6,472 nucleotides of DNA. Source: Candidatus Sulfotelmatobacter sp. GTDB taxonomy: Bacteria > Acidobacteriota > Terriglobia > Terriglobales > Acidobacteriaceae. Both the position numbers and the translations under genes were made by a program. The first letter of the stretch is position 1, and each line of letters starts with the position of its first letter. Shown here one piece after another: positions 6,328 through 6,472 of this stretch. Below the pieces are notes generated by a model, which searched no databases, was not told the origin of the DNA, and saw only the letters and a program-made list of their open reading frames with translations. The DNA lies in contig JASHRB010000423.1 of NCBI GenBank assembly GCA_030037575.1, positions 1-6,472 of the forward strand, written 5' to 3'.

Positions 6328-6472
6328 TTGGCTCCTCTATTTCGACGATCTTTTCTATTGCTTCTCGCGATTGGCCTAGGATGCAGCGCACAAACCGCCC
6401 CCCCCGACGCCCGGAAACCCGATGTGGTCGAATCTGCTCTAAACAAGAAAATTGAGCGGCAGGTCCGGTCCT
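6328..6472 (+). CDS. Start of an exported protein of unknown function, cut off by window edge
   Basis: From a TTG at 6328 the frame is open for 48 codons to the right edge. Residues 1-22 form a typical secretion signal: APLFRRS then a hydrophobic core FLLLLAIGLG ending at C19-S-A-Q. The cysteine suggests a lipoprotein, but the preceding residues (Gly-Leu-Gly) fit the lipobox only loosely; signal peptidase I cleavage after Cys-Ser-Ala is as plausible. The mature start is proline-rich and then turns to an amphipathic, charged stretch (DVVESALNKKIERQVRS). AGGTGG (6319-6324) is a possible ribosome binding site but only 3 nt away. No ATG or GTG exists in this frame upstream as far as the larE stop, so TTG is the best start. 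The charged segment faintly recalls periplasmic thioredoxin-fold proteins of Acidobacteriota; that is a hunch only. Confidence 0.5.
   Translation, partial: MAPLFRRSFLLLLAIGLGCSAQTAPPDARKPDVVESALNKKIERQVRS

Overview
This GC-rich window reads as ordinary chromosomal DNA from a diderm (LPS-bearing) bacterium. The best guess is an Acidobacteriota member. The reasons are a full LptD outer-membrane protein, an RDD protein with a cysteine-bearing head and a long proline-rich linker, and the general style of the permease and LarE proteins. The phylum call is an inference from protein style and has not been tested by a search.

Layout: two genes on the minus strand occupy the left 2.5 kb. They are an APC-superfamily amino-acid permease (1-1347, C-terminus beyond the left edge) and, upstream of it in the same direction, an RDD-family membrane protein (1484-2545). 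A 206-bp divergent intergenic region (2546-2751) separates them from the plus-strand genes. These are lptD (2752-5325, LPS assembly at the outer membrane), larE (5388-6221, sulfur transferase for the nickel-pincer nucleotide cofactor) and the first 48 codons of an exported protein (from 6328, running off the right edge). A large imperfect hairpin straddles the larE stop codon, and a promoter-like extended -10 follows it, so a transcription boundary probably lies between larE and the last gene.

How the genes work together: lptD and larE lie 62 bp apart on one strand and may be co-transcribed, but no functional link between them is known. The permease and RDD protein are both inner-membrane proteins on one strand, 136 bp apart with a promoter-like element between them, so co-transcription is uncertain. 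No mobile element, CRISPR array, tRNA, rRNA or recognisable riboswitch is seen. I found no convincing new multi-gene system. The points most worth a second look are the orphan three-cysteine larE, the cysteine-headed RDD protein, the two extra cysteine pairs in LptD and the hairpin over the larE stop.
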